64,000 nt of DNA, taken from contig NZ_JAHDTI010000004.1 of the NCBI RefSeq assembly GCF_018531495.1, forward strand, positions 744,001 to 808,000, given 5' to 3'. The stretch's first letter is position 1. Each line of letters opens with the position of its first letter. The notes beneath the pieces are model-generated. The model made no database searches. It was given only the letters and a program-made list of their open reading frames with translations, and had not been told where the DNA came from. A program made the position numbers and the translations under genes. Positions 52,395 to 61,374 of this stretch are shown one piece after another. This stretch comes from Nonomuraea sediminis. Lineage in GTDB: Bacteria > Actinomycetota > Actinomycetes > Streptosporangiales > Streptosporangiaceae.

Positions 52395-55300
52395 TCAGCA
52401 GGTGGGCAGGTAGGGACTCTCGGGGATCAGGCGCTGCCACTCGCTCTGGCTGAGCGGCCCGCCGGCCCGCACGCACACCTCGGCCGCCGCCAGCGCGGGA
52501 TCGACCGGGCTCTCGTTGATCGTGCCATCGCTCTGCACGCCGCGCAGGCGCTTGCCGTCCTGGCTGAAGGCGAGCCCGACGGCGTGCCCGTCCATCCTGG
52601 CCTGGCCGACCTCGCGCATCGAGGCCGTGTCCCACAGGCCGATCCGCTCGCCGTCCACCGCGAGCGTCTGGCCGTCGGGTGAGAAGCGCAGCTCCGCCAC
52701 GGGGGCCGAACCCGGGCGGAACGAGCCCCGCTCCGCGCGCGCGGTCACGTCGTAGAGGGTGACCAGGCCGTCGCTCAGCCCGTAGGCCAGGGTGCCGCCG
52801 TCGGGGGAGAAGGCCAGCGCGCTCGGCGGGCGCTGCCCGAGCGGGGTGAGCCCACCGCCGTTCAGGTCGAGCAGCATGGAGCCGACCGCGAGGGTGCGGT
52901 CGTCGGGGCTGAAGGCCATCGCCAGGTCGCCCGGCCCCTCGTAGGCCCTGATGCGGCGCTGCTTGCCGACGTCCCAGGTCTCCAGGGTCCTGCCGCGGGA
53001 GGTGGCCAGCTTCGTGCCGTCGCGGGACAGCGCCACGGACAGCACGTCGCCCCCGGCCTCGATGGTGGCCAGCCGCTTGCCGGTGGACACCTCCCACACC
53101 GTGACCGGGTCTCCGGAGACCGCCAGGCGCTTGCCTGCGGCGTCGAAGGCCAGCTCGCCCGCGGCCTGGATCTGCCCGAGCGGCTTGCGCCCCGCCGCGT
53201 CCACCAGCGTGATCGCCCCGTCGACCTCGGTCGCGGCGACCCGCCCGTCGTCGCTCAGCGCGGCCTCGGTGCTGGAGTAGGCCTCCACGGCGGTGGCGAC
53301 GTGGAACCCGGACAGGTCGAGCGTGACCACGGAGCCGTGGCCGCTCAGGTAGCGCAGGCTCCGCCCGTCGCCGGAGAAGGCGTAGCCGCGCTCGGGATCG
53401 CGCAGCGGGAACGTGCCGAGCAGGTGCCTGTCGGCCAGCCGCCACAGGTGGACGGTGCCGTCCACGGGTAAGGCGAGCAGGCTCCCGTCGGGGCTGAACA
53501 GCGGGGCCTCGCTCGAGGTGTCGGGGATGGTCTGCGTGCCGTCCTCGCCGCTCAGCGTGATCCCGCGCCCGCCCATCACCGCGATCCGCGCGCCGTCAGG
53601 GCTGAAGGCCACGATCGGGGCTCCTGAGTCCTCGGTGGTGACCGGTTCGACGTGGATCGTGCGGATCCTGGCGCCGCGGCGCAGGTCCCACACTTCGACG
53701 TGGCCGTCGAGCGCCGACAGGGCGGCGCGGGTGCCGTCGGGGGAGACGGCCACCTGCCTGCCGGTCGACTCCACCAGCGGGCGCGCGTCCGCCGCGGCGT
53801 ACAGCCTGGTCCGCGCGTCGCTGGAGACCGTCAGGACCTTGCCGCCCGCGTACAGCGCCGGCTCGCCCGCCGGGCGTCCCGCGCCGACGCCCTGGCCGGT
53901 GGACACCTCCACGAGCCGCCCGTCGGCGGTGGCCGCGATCCGCCCGTCGTCGCTGACGGCCGCGGTGCCCGCGGGCAGCGAATGGGTGGCCGGTTTGCGG
54001 CCCGCCGCCAGGTCCCAGGTGGTGACGCTGCCCACCGACCAGCGCGTCAGCGTGTCGCCGCTGAGCCGGTAGGAGGCCCGCGCGTCCGGCTCGGGATCGG
54101 AGAAGACGCCCAGCTCGGGCTGGACCAGCGAGTGCTGCACCGCGGCCCGCGCCTCGAACACCGGCGACAGCTTCCACGCCGCCACGCTCAGCCGCATCGC
54201 CGCCTGCGGGTCCGAGGACCGTATCGCCTCCGCCCGCGCCGCCACGGCCCGCGCGTTGGCCTGCGCGAGCTGCCGCTCCAGGTCGCGCTGCCCGTGTACG
54301 GCCAGCGCCGTGACGGACACCGCGATCGCCGTCACCGCCGCCAGACCCGCCAGCGCCAGCCCGCGGATCCTGGCCCGGCGCCTGGCCCGCTCCGCGCGCC
54401 GGTCGGCCGCCCAGGCCCGCAGCCGCGGCCAGGCCAGGAACAGCGCGCCGCTGGTCGGCGACACCGCCTCGGCGCGGGTGGCCACCAGCTTGCCGAGCGG
54501 GGTCTCGACCGGGTCGACGCGGTGGCTGTGCCGTACCAGCAGACCCTCCTCGAGCAGGCGGGCCAGCGTTGCCTCGTCGCCGCGGTTGTCCAGCAGCAGG
54601 TCGGGCACGGCCCGCTGCTCGGCGGGGGTGAGGCGGGCGTAGACGTCCTCGGCGACGGCGCCGAGCGGGGGAGGGCCCGCCAGGCCGTCGGGCGGGCGGA
54701 GCGTGGCGGCCAGCGCGGCCGCCTCCTTCATGTCGAGCCCGTCGAGCAGCTCCTCGGCGGCGGGCCGCTGCTCGGGGTCCTTGGCCAGTGCCCGCTCCAC
54801 CAGGGAGCGCAGCGGCTCCTCCAGCGCGTCGAGGTCGGGATCCACGGTCAGCACGCGGTGCATGACCGTGCCCAGGCTCTCGCCGCGGAACGGGTCGGCG
54901 CCGGTCGCCGCGTACAGCACGACGGCGCCCCAGGCGAACACGTCGGCGGAGGTGGAGCCCGCCAGGCCGGTGAAGACCTCGGGCGCCAGATACGTCCTGG
55001 TCCCGCCGGCGGGATCCGCCGTGGCCAGGCCGAAGTCGATGACCTTGGGCCCGTCGGCGGCCAGCAGCACGCTCTCCGGCTTCAGGTCGCGGTGCGCGAT
55101 GCCCGCCCCGTGCAGCGTGGCCAGCGCCCCCGCCAGCCCGGTCGCCAGCGCCCGCAGCTGCTCGCCGCGGTAGGGCCCGTGCCGCTCGACCGCCTGCCGC
55201 AGGTGCGGGCCGTTGACGAACTCGCTCACCACGTACGGCGGAGCCGCGTCCAGCCGTACCTCCACCACCCGGACCGTGCAGCAGGGAGCCAGCTGGGACA

Positions 55301-55466
55301 GGGACTCGGGGACTTCACCGGCGATCCCGGCGTGCAGCACCTTCAGCGCGAAACGCCGCCCGTCGGCGTCATAGGCGTCGTAGACGACCCCTTGAGCGCC
55401 CGCTCCGAGCCGACCTGCCAGCCAGTAGCCGCCAAGCCGCTCGGGGTCGCCGGGCACCAAGCGCAT
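52395..55466 (-). CDS. Membrane Ser/Thr protein kinase with beta-propeller (AfsK-like)
   Basis: 1023 residues. Kinase domain about 12-250: Gly-rich loop GRLGAGAQGVV (18-28), Lys 42 in FALKVL, HRDLKPESVLL (125-135; Ser replaces the usual metal-binding Asn), DFG at 144-146 and APE. A linker (about 270-350) resembles the C-terminal part of nSTAND1 proteins (TSGALFLAWPRLRAWA). One TM at about 368-390 is followed by a domain of about 600 residues with repeated WD40-like blades (AFSPDGARIAV, LRFSPDGQTLAV). So a cytosolic kinase is joined to an outside beta-propeller sensor, as in AfsK. Start: ATG 55466, with GTG 55472 possible. It precedes the truncated AfsR-like gene in one operon. Confidence 0.9.
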   Translation of the reverse strand: MRLVPGDPERLGGYWLAGRLGAGAQGVVYDAYDADGRRFALKVLHAGIAGEVPESLSQLAPCCTVRVVEVRLDAAPPYVVSEFVNGPHLRQAVERHGPYRGEQLRALATGLAGALATLHGAGIAHRDLKPESVLLAADGPKVIDFGLATADPAGGTRTYLAPEVFTGLAGSTSADVFAWGAVVLYAATGADPFRGESLGTVMHRVLTVDPDLDALEEPLRSLVERALAKDPEQRPAAEELLDGLDMKEAAALAATLRPPDGLAGPPPLGAVAEDVYARLTPAEQRAVPDLLLDNRGDEATLARLLEEGLLVRHSHRVDPVETPLGKLVATRAEAVSPTSGALFLAWPRLRAWAADRRAERARRRARIRGLALAGLAAVTAIAVSVTALAVHGQRDLERQLAQANARAVAARAEAIRSSDPQAAMRLSVAAWKLSPVFEARAAVQHSLVQPELGVFSDPEPDARASYRLSGDTLTRWSVGSVTTWDLAAGRKPATHSLPAGTAAVSDDGRIAATADGRLVEVSTGQGVGAGRPAGEPALYAGGKVLTVSSDARTRLYAAADARPLVESTGRQVAVSPDGTRAALSALDGHVEVWDLRRGARIRTIHVEPVTTEDSGAPIVAFSPDGARIAVMGGRGITLSGEDGTQTIPDTSSEAPLFSPDGSLLALPVDGTVHLWRLADRHLLGTFPLRDPERGYAFSGDGRSLRYLSGHGSVVTLDLSGFHVATAVEAYSSTEAALSDDGRVAATEVDGAITLVDAAGRKPLGQIQAAGELAFDAAGKRLAVSGDPVTVWEVSTGKRLATIEAGGDVLSVALSRDGTKLATSRGRTLETWDVGKQRRIRAYEGPGDLAMAFSPDDRTLAVGSMLLDLNGGGLTPLGQRPPSALAFSPDGGTLAYGLSDGLVTLYDVTARAERGSFRPGSAPVAELRFSPDGQTLAVDGERIGLWDTASMREVGQARMDGHAVGLAFSQDGKRLRGVQSDGTINESPVDPALAAAEVCVRAGGPLSQSEWQRLIPESPYLPTC

Positions 55467-55563
55467 CGTCACTGATGCTTAGATGCTCCGAACGGCTGAT
55501 TGGTTGCGCCCGATAACGTCACAGGTCCCTCGCGCGCCTCGAGGGACCCGTGCGTCATGATCA

Positions 55564-56100
55564 TTATGCCAGCGCCCAGTCGGTGCGCAGGACGGCCATG
55601 ACGATCTCGTCGGCCCACTCGCCGTCCCACAGCAGCGCGTCGCGGAGCACGCCCTCCCTGGTGAAGCCCACTTTCTCGTAGACGTGGACGGCGCGCGGGT
55701 TGAAGGCGTAGACGCCCAGGCTGATGCGATGCAGCGGCGTGGTGCGGAAGGCGTGGTCGACGACCAGGCGGAGCGCCTCGGTGCCGTAGCCCTTGCTCGC
55801 CCGGTCGCTGAGGAGCGCGACGCGCAGGTTGCACGACAGGTTGTCGGTGTCGAGCTTGTTGAGCACGACCTCGCCCACGTACTCCCCGTCCACGAGGACG
55901 GCCAGGTCCAGCCGGTCGGGGTGGTCACCGCGGGTGGCGTACCACTGCTCGGCGACGCCGGGTTCGAAGGCGGCCTGCGAACCGGTCAGCCGGGCGACCT
56001 CGGGATCGGACAGCAGCTTCTCCAGCCCGGCGACGTGCTCGGGACCGACCGGACACAGGGTGACCCGCTCACCGGCGAGCGTGGGCTTGTTCGCGAACAT
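55564..56100 (-). CDS. GNAT-family N-acetyltransferase
   Basis: 178 residues of the RimJ/RimL type: GERVTLCPVGPEHVAGLEKL at the start, the acetyl-CoA loop SDRASKGYGTEALRLVVDHAF, and YAFNPRAVHVYEKVGFTREGVLRDALL. Acetylates an N-terminal amine, amino-sugar or antibiotic; the substrate is unknown. ATG at 56100 lies 3 bases after the stop of the kinase-like gene upstream, so they form an operon. A 97-base gap separates its stop from the AfsK-like gene start. Confidence 0.9.
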   Translation of the reverse strand: MFANKPTLAGERVTLCPVGPEHVAGLEKLLSDPEVARLTGSQAAFEPGVAEQWYATRGDHPDRLDLAVLVDGEYVGEVVLNKLDTDNLSCNLRVALLSDRASKGYGTEALRLVVDHAFRTTPLHRISLGVYAFNPRAVHVYEKVGFTREGVLRDALLWDGEWADEIVMAVLRTDWALA

Positions 56101-56103
56101 GCG

Positions 56104-56595
56104 TCACTGGTTAGCAGCCTCGGTGATGCGGCGGCAAGCGATTTCCGGCGTGCTCGCCGCCATGTCGAGTACCAGGTCGGCGACTTCCCGCAGGTAGGCG
56201 CCGCGCCTGGCGCGCATCGCGGCCGGTGTGAAGCCGGGCCGGTGAGCGCCCGACTTCATCCGTTCGGCCAGCACGCCGTCGGGCGCGTCGAGCCAGACCA
56301 CGAACGCGTCGTGCAGCGCCTCGCGGACCCGCGGGTCCTCCACGGTGCTCGCGGCCGCCGCGATCACCTTCGGCTCGCCGTCGAGCGCGTCGAGGACGTG
56401 CGCGGCCTCCCGCTCGTGCAGGACGTCGGCGCCCACGCTCGCGGCCATCTCGGCCGCGCTCGCGCCGTACCTGGCCTGGAGATACGGGTCGCTGTCGGTG
56501 AAGGGCAGGCCGAGCGCCCTGCTGACCAGCCGGCCGACCGTGGTCTTGCCGGAGCCCATGAGCCCGATCACCACGATGGGTTTGTTTTTCGCCAT
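56104..56595 (-). CDS. Shikimate-kinase-like P-loop kinase
   Basis: 163 residues. Walker A GLMGSGKTT near the N-terminus, the acid pair FTDSDPYLQAR, an adenine region, and the LID (MKSGAHRPGFTPAAMRARRGAYL). In AroK the shikimate-binding GGG follows at this point; here the motif reads KVIAAAASTVED, so shikimate is unlikely to be the substrate and gluconate or another small alcohol is possible. ATG at 56595 was chosen as the first codon before a good P-loop; the frame upstream is not gene-like. Co-transcribed with the GNAT gene downstream. Confidence 0.75.
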   Translation of the reverse strand: MAKNKPIVVIGLMGSGKTTVGRLVSRALGLPFTDSDPYLQARYGASAAEMAASVGADVLHEREAAHVLDALDGEPKVIAAAASTVEDPRVREALHDAFVVWLDAPDGVLAERMKSGAHRPGFTPAAMRARRGAYLREVADLVLDMAASTPEIACRRITEAANQ

Positions 56596-56632
56596 AGGGA
56601 TAGAGGTTCCTGATGCTAAGGAGGGAGTTCTG

Positions 56633-56872
56633 ATGACAATCGCCGGAAGCATCATCCTCATCATGCTCGGCGCCATCCTCACCTGGGCGGTCGAGTTCGA
56701 CCTCGCCGGCGTCGACATCAACGTCGTAGGCGTCATCCTCATGCTCGGCGGCCTGGCGGGGCTGGCCTTCGGTATCTACCGCATCCGCATGGCCCGCCGG
56801 GCCACCCCCATTGTCGAGGAGCCGCTCGAGGTCTACGAAGAGCGACGCCGATACGGCGAGCCCCCGCTGTAG
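56633..56872 (+). CDS. Small membrane protein (DUF6458-like)
   Basis: 79 residues: two TM segments (about 3-20 and 28-50) joined by a short Asp-containing loop (VEFDLAGVDINVV), then a charged tail (ARRATPIVEEPLEVYEERRR). The pattern resembles DUF6458, common in actinobacteria and uncharacterised. ATG at 56633 with AAGGAGGG upstream is a strong start. It converges with the transketolase gene, 2 bases apart. Confidence 0.7.
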   Translation: MTIAGSIILIMLGAILTWAVEFDLAGVDINVVGVILMLGGLAGLAFGIYRIRMARRATPIVEEPLEVYEERRRYGEPPL

Positions 56873-56874
56873 AC

Positions 56875-58701
56875 CTAGAGCAGCCGCCGGACGGCGGCGA
56901 CGATGGCTGTCCTGTCGATCCCGGCGTCGGCCAGCTGCTCGGCCGGGGTGGCCGAGCCGGGCAGCCGGTCGACCGCCAGCTTCACCACTCGCGGCCCGAG
57001 TTCGGCGACCGCGCCGAGAACCGCGTCCCCCAGCCCGCCCTCGGGCCAGTGGTCCTCCACCGTGATGAGGTTGCCCGTCGTGGTGGCCGCCTCGGTCAGC
57101 GTGGCCGCGTCGACCGGCTTGACCGAGTACAGGTCGATCACGCCCACCGGCACTCCCTCGCCCGCCAGCTCGTCGGCCGCGGCCAGCGCCTCGGGCACGG
57201 TCACCCCGGCCGCCACGACGGTGGCCCGGTCCCTGTCCGAGCGCCGCAGCACCCGCGAGCCGCCCACGGGGAACTCCTCGCCGGCCTCGTAGATGACCGG
57301 CGTGTTCCCGCGCGTGGTCCGCAGGTAGGCGATGCCCGGGATGTCGGCCATCGCCGCGGTCAGCGCCGCGCACTGGTTGGCGTCGCACGGGTAGAGCACC
57401 GTGCTGCCGTAGGTGGCCCGCAGCATCGCCAGGTCCTCCAGCGCCATCTGCGACGGACCGTCCTCGCCGATCGCGACGCCGGCGTGCGAGCCGACCAGCC
57501 TGATGTCGGCCCCGCTCACCGCGGCCATCCTGATGAAGTCGTGCGCCCTGGTCAGGAACGCCGCGAACGTCGCCGCGTAGGGCACCCAGCCGCACACCTG
57601 CAGGCCCACGGCCGCCGCGACCAGTTGCTGCTCGGCGATGTAGCACTCCACGAAGCGCTCGGGGAAGGCCTCGGCGAACTCCTGCAGCTTGGTCGAGTCG
57701 GCCACCTCGCCGTCAAGCGCGACCACGTCGCCCCTGGCCTCGCCCAGCGCCCTGAGCGCGTCACCGAAGGCGTTCCTGGTCGCCACCTCGTCGCCGACCT
57801 TGTACTCGGGCAGCCGCAGCGTCCCGTCAGGGAAGCGGTACGGCTTCCTGCCCTCGTCCGGCTTCTGGACGCGCACCGTCTCGTGCTGGTCGCCGCCGAG
57901 CTCCTCGACGGCCCTGCCCGGCTCCTTCAGCGGCTTGCCGTGCTTGCCCTCGCGGTTCTCCACCTCCGAGGCGCCCGCGCCCTTGCGCGTCTTGGCCAGG
58001 ATGACCGTCGGCCTGCCCCTGGTGCCCGCCGCGTCGGTCAGCGCGTAGTCGATCTGGCCGGGGTCGTGGCCGTCGATCTCGATCGTGTGCCAGCCGAACG
58101 CGCCGAACCTGCGCGCGTAGGCGCCGGTGTCCCAGCCGTGCCTGGTCGGGCCGCGCTGCCCCAGCCGGTTCACGTCCACGATCGCGACCAGGTGCGCCAG
58201 GCCCTCGGCGCCGGCGGCCTCGGCCGCCTCCCAGATCGACCCCTCGGCCAGCTCGCTGTCACCGCAGAGCACCCAGACCCGGTACGGCATGCGTTCGAGC
58301 CGCCCGGCCAGCGCCACCCCCACGCCGATCGGCAGCCCCTGCCCCAGCGATCCCGTCGCCACGTCCACCCAGGGCAGGCGCGGCGTCGGATGCCCCTCCA
58401 GCCGGGAGCCGCGCTTCCTGAACGTCATCAGCTCCTCGTCGGTGATCGCGCCCGCGGCCTTGTACAGCGAGTACAGCAGCGGCGACGCGTGCCCCTTGGA
58501 GAAGATCAGGTGATCGTTGGCCGGGTCGTCGGGCCGGTCGAAGTCGTAGCGCAGGTGATTGGCGAACAGCACCGCCATCAGGTCGGCGGCCGACATGGAC
58601 GAGGTGGGGTGCCCGGAGCCCGCCGCCTCGGCGCACCGCACGGAATCCACACGCAGCTGGTCGGCCAGCCGGCTCAGGTACTGGATGTCCCGCTCTGTCA
58701 T
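56875..58701 (-). CDS. tkt: Transketolase
   Basis: 608-residue thiamine-diphosphate enzyme that moves two-carbon ketol units between sugar phosphates in the pentose phosphate pathway. GSGHPTSSMSAADL and the ThDP-binding motif GDSELAEGSIWEAAEAAGAEGLAHL are in the first half; the pyrimidine-domain Glu lies in ERFVECYIAEQQLV and the C-terminal domain ends in VKLAVDRLPGSATPAEQL. It is somewhat shorter than proteobacterial TktA (about 660-700), like a two-domain-compact actinobacterial paralogue; it is probably a second transketolase rather than the one beside tal/zwf. ATG at 58701 with GAGGAGG 6 bases upstream. Confidence 0.92.
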   Translation of the reverse strand: MTERDIQYLSRLADQLRVDSVRCAEAAGSGHPTSSMSAADLMAVLFANHLRYDFDRPDDPANDHLIFSKGHASPLLYSLYKAAGAITDEELMTFRKRGSRLEGHPTPRLPWVDVATGSLGQGLPIGVGVALAGRLERMPYRVWVLCGDSELAEGSIWEAAEAAGAEGLAHLVAIVDVNRLGQRGPTRHGWDTGAYARRFGAFGWHTIEIDGHDPGQIDYALTDAAGTRGRPTVILAKTRKGAGASEVENREGKHGKPLKEPGRAVEELGGDQHETVRVQKPDEGRKPYRFPDGTLRLPEYKVGDEVATRNAFGDALRALGEARGDVVALDGEVADSTKLQEFAEAFPERFVECYIAEQQLVAAAVGLQVCGWVPYAATFAAFLTRAHDFIRMAAVSGADIRLVGSHAGVAIGEDGPSQMALEDLAMLRATYGSTVLYPCDANQCAALTAAMADIPGIAYLRTTRGNTPVIYEAGEEFPVGGSRVLRRSDRDRATVVAAGVTVPEALAAADELAGEGVPVGVIDLYSVKPVDAATLTEAATTTGNLITVEDHWPEGGLGDAVLGAVAELGPRVVKLAVDRLPGSATPAEQLADAGIDRTAIVAAVRRLL

Positions 58702-58806
58702 CTTGACCTCCTCTATCCCTCCCTGCCCGCCTACCCTTTCCTCAGCCCTTAAGCCCGACTTCCTTTCCTCGGCCCTTGCTTTGGACCGCGGTGCCCCGAC
58801 AACCAG

Positions 58807-58905
58807 GCGCCGTAGCGGCGGAAAGCGGCACCGACTCGCCGGAGGCGCCGGTCGCGGGCCCTCAGCCGGAGTACGGCGGGCGGCCGGTGGCGGTGGCTCG
58901 CCGTA
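58807..58905 (+). repeat. Dispersed intergenic repeat, copy B
   Basis: 99 bases between the ROK gene stop (58916) and the transketolase start (58701), homologous in inverted orientation to 15385-15485. The shared core includes GGCGGGCGGCCGGTGGCGGT and GGGCCCTC. Both copies sit at the 3' side of a gene. Confidence 0.7.
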
Positions 58906-58915
58906 CAGGAAGGAC

Positions 58916-60085
58916 CTACGCGAGCAGGGAGAGGCGGTCTTCGCTCAGGAGGCGTTCGATGACGAGGGTGGCGGCGCCGAGGGCGACGGCGTCGGGGCCG
59001 AGGCGGCCGAGGGTGATGTCGGTCGACTCGTACGGCGGCGCGAGCGTGCTGGATGCCGTGGCGGCGCGGATCCGGTCGAGGTAGCGGGGCCCGAGCATGA
59101 GGCCCGCCCAGCCGCCGATGACGATGCGCGAGGGGTTGAACAGGTGGATCAGGTTGGACAGCCCGATCCCGAGCAGGTCGGCCGTCTCGTCGAGCACGGG
59201 GGAGTCGGTGGCCACGAGGGCGGCCAGGGCGGCCTCCTCGTCGGCCGAGTCGGCGCTGATGCCCGCCCGCTCCAGGATGGCCTCGGCGCCCACGTACGCC
59301 TCCAGGCAGCCGTGGCCGCCGCACCGGCAGGGCCGCCCGCCACCGACGATCTTGATGTGGCCGATCTCGCCGGCCGCCCTGCTCGCCCCGCGGAAGATCT
59401 TGCCGTCGATGACGATCGTGCCGCCGACGCCCGATCCCATCAGCACGATGATCGCGTCGCCCGCCCCGCGTCCCGAGCCGAACCAGAGCTCGGCCTGGCC
59501 CATGGTCTTGGCGCCGTTGTCCACGTGCAGCGGCAGCGGGGTGCCCGCCCGCAGCATCGTGCCGAGCGGCACCGCCTCCCACCCGAACGTCGCGGCCCGC
59601 ACCAGCGCCTCGGGCCCCGCCTCGACGATGCCGGGCACGCCCACGCCCACGCCGAGCACCTGCGACGGTGACACCCCGCTGTCGGCGATCACCTGGTCGA
59701 CGCCCGTCAGGATGTGCCTGGCCACCAGTTCGGGGTCGTGCCTGGCCGATCGGAGCGCGTAAAGCGCGCGGGCCAGCTCCTTCATCTCCAGGTCGAACAG
59801 CTCCACCCTGACCTGCGTCTCGCCCACGTCCACGCCGATCGCGAAGCCGTAGGAGGGGTTGACGCGCAGCAGGACCCGCGGCCGCCCGCCGTCGGAGTCG
59901 ACCTGGCCGGCCTCGACCACGATGCCGTCGCCGAGCAGGTCGCCGGTCATCGTGCTGACCGTGGCGGGCGACAGGCCGGTCGCCGCGCACAGGTCGTTGC
60001 GGCTGGCGGGGCCGCCGAAGAACAGCGACTGCAGCAGCATCGCGCTGTTGCCGCGGCGCACGTCCTTCACAGTCTTCCTGGCCAT
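58916..60085 (-). CDS. ROK-family transcriptional regulator
   Basis: 389 residues: N-terminal winged helix (about 10-75, NDLCAATGLSPATVSTMTGDLL) and a ROK sugar-kinase-like domain with DVGETQVRVELFDL, VLGVGVGVPGIV, MGSGVGGTIVIDGKI and the zinc signature CRCGGHGCLE. No kinase activity is needed for a repressor of this type. ATG at 60085 has GGAGGGG upstream. It diverges from a sugar importer operon; TTCGAA at 60133-60138 in between fits a ROK operator. It probably derepresses the importer and beta-galactosidase when sugar is present. Confidence 0.92.
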   Translation of the reverse strand: MARKTVKDVRRGNSAMLLQSLFFGGPASRNDLCAATGLSPATVSTMTGDLLGDGIVVEAGQVDSDGGRPRVLLRVNPSYGFAIGVDVGETQVRVELFDLEMKELARALYALRSARHDPELVARHILTGVDQVIADSGVSPSQVLGVGVGVPGIVEAGPEALVRAATFGWEAVPLGTMLRAGTPLPLHVDNGAKTMGQAELWFGSGRGAGDAIIVLMGSGVGGTIVIDGKIFRGASRAAGEIGHIKIVGGGRPCRCGGHGCLEAYVGAEAILERAGISADSADEEAALAALVATDSPVLDETADLLGIGLSNLIHLFNPSRIVIGGWAGLMLGPRYLDRIRAATASSTLAPPYESTDITLGRLGPDAVALGAATLVIERLLSEDRLSLLA

Positions 60086-60132
60086 CGTCCCCTCCTTCCA
60101 GATCATCGTATTTCAGGGGGCCCATGACTTTT

Positions 60133-60149
60133 TTCGAACCTTACATTAT
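60133..60149 (+). promoter_or_regulatory. Candidate ROK operator and -10 of the importer operon
   Basis: TTCGAA (60133-60138) follows a T-tract, and TACATT/CATTAT (60142-60149) is a -10-like element 33 bases upstream of the binding-protein ATG. ROK regulators often bind T-rich TTCGAA-containing sites. The site would overlap the promoter. Confidence 0.45.
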
Positions 60150-60182
60150 GGTCTGGGCAATCCCCCCGACGAGGAGTACGAG

Positions 60183-61373
60183 ATGATCCGAGGAATCGCT
60201 GCCGTCGTGGCGCTCGTGGTCGGTCTCACCGCCTGTGGCGGTGGCAAGAGCTCGGATGCCAAGACCCTGACCTACTGGATGTACCAGGATCGGACTCCGC
60301 AGGCCGGGCAGGTCATCGAGAAGATCCGCAAGGACTTCGAGAAGGCCAACCCGGGAGTCACGGTCAAGCTCATCAAGATCCCCAAGGACGACTACAACAC
60401 CAAGCTCGGCAGCGCCCTGGCCAGCGGCGGCGCGCCGGACGCCGGGATACTCGACCAGCCGCTGGTCTCCAAGTTCGCCCTCGACGGCACCATCAAGCCG
60501 GCCCAGAACGTCGACGAGAGCGCCTTCTACAAGGGCGCGCTCGACACCAACCGGGCCAGCGGCAAGCTGTACGGCCTGCCCGTCGACCAGACCGGCGTCG
60601 CGCTCTTCTACAACAAGAAGCTGGTGCCCACGCCGCCGAAAACCTGGGAGGAGCTCAAGCAGACCGCCGAGCGCGTCCACCAGGCCAACCCCGACATCGC
60701 CGGCATGAACGTGCCCAAGGGCGACGGCTACGGCGCCTGGATGTGGCCCGGCGTGGTGGCGGGCAACGGCGGCCAGCTGGTCGACGAGCAGAACAAGAAG
60801 ATCCTCTTCGACCAGCCCAAGGCCGTGGAGGCGCTGCAGCTCTGGGTCGACCTGATGAAGTACTCGCCCCGCAAGATCACCGACTCCGACAAGCCCTTCG
60901 AGAACGGCAGGGCCGCGATGGAGATCTCCGGCCCCTGGGACGTGCCCACCATCCACGAGCAGTTCCCCGACCTGGACTTCGGCGTGGCGCCGCTGCCGTA
61001 CAACACCGAGCCCGCGGGCAACATCGGCGGCGAGAACTCCGTCGTGTTCAGCACCAGCAAGAACGCCGACCTGGCCTGGAAGTGGCTGGGCTACCTCACC
61101 GACGCCGAGCACAACGGCCCGCTGGCCGACGCGCTCGGCGGCTTCCCCGTCAACCTCAAGGCCCAGGTCGTGGCCGGCGGCCCCGAGCAGGCCGCGTTCC
61201 TGGCCCAGCTCAAGGTGGCGCACGCCAGGCCCGCGGTCCCGCAGTGGATCCAGGTCAACGACGAGATCATCGCCCCGGCGCTGGAGTCGGCGCTGACCGG
61301 CAAGACCACCGCCCAGCAGGCTCTCAGCGACGCGGCCGCCAAGACGCGCTCGCTGCTGGGCTGGAACGGCTGA
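60183..61373 (+). CDS. Sugar ABC transporter substrate-binding lipoprotein
   Basis: 396-residue family 1 solute-binding protein. Lipoprotein signal MIRGIAAVVALVVGLTACGG with Cys 18. Body motifs: DYNTKLGSALASGGAPDAG, GLPVDQTGVALFYNKKLVP, FENGRAAMEISGPWDVP, all typical of maltose/oligosaccharide-binding proteins. ATG at 60183 has GAGGAG 6 bases upstream. First gene of an operon with two permeases and a GH35-like hydrolase under a divergent ROK regulator, so the ligand is likely a galactoside. No ATPase gene is in the visible operon; a shared MsiK-like ATPase may serve, as in many actinomycetes. Confidence 0.92.
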   Translation: MIRGIAAVVALVVGLTACGGGKSSDAKTLTYWMYQDRTPQAGQVIEKIRKDFEKANPGVTVKLIKIPKDDYNTKLGSALASGGAPDAGILDQPLVSKFALDGTIKPAQNVDESAFYKGALDTNRASGKLYGLPVDQTGVALFYNKKLVPTPPKTWEELKQTAERVHQANPDIAGMNVPKGDGYGAWMWPGVVAGNGGQLVDEQNKKILFDQPKAVEALQLWVDLMKYSPRKITDSDKPFENGRAAMEISGPWDVPTIHEQFPDLDFGVAPLPYNTEPAGNIGGENSVVFSTSKNADLAWKWLGYLTDAEHNGPLADALGGFPVNLKAQVVAGGPEQAAFLAQLKVAHARPAVPQWIQVNDEIIAPALESALTGKTTAQQALSDAAAKTRSLLGWNG

Positions 61374-61374
61374 C

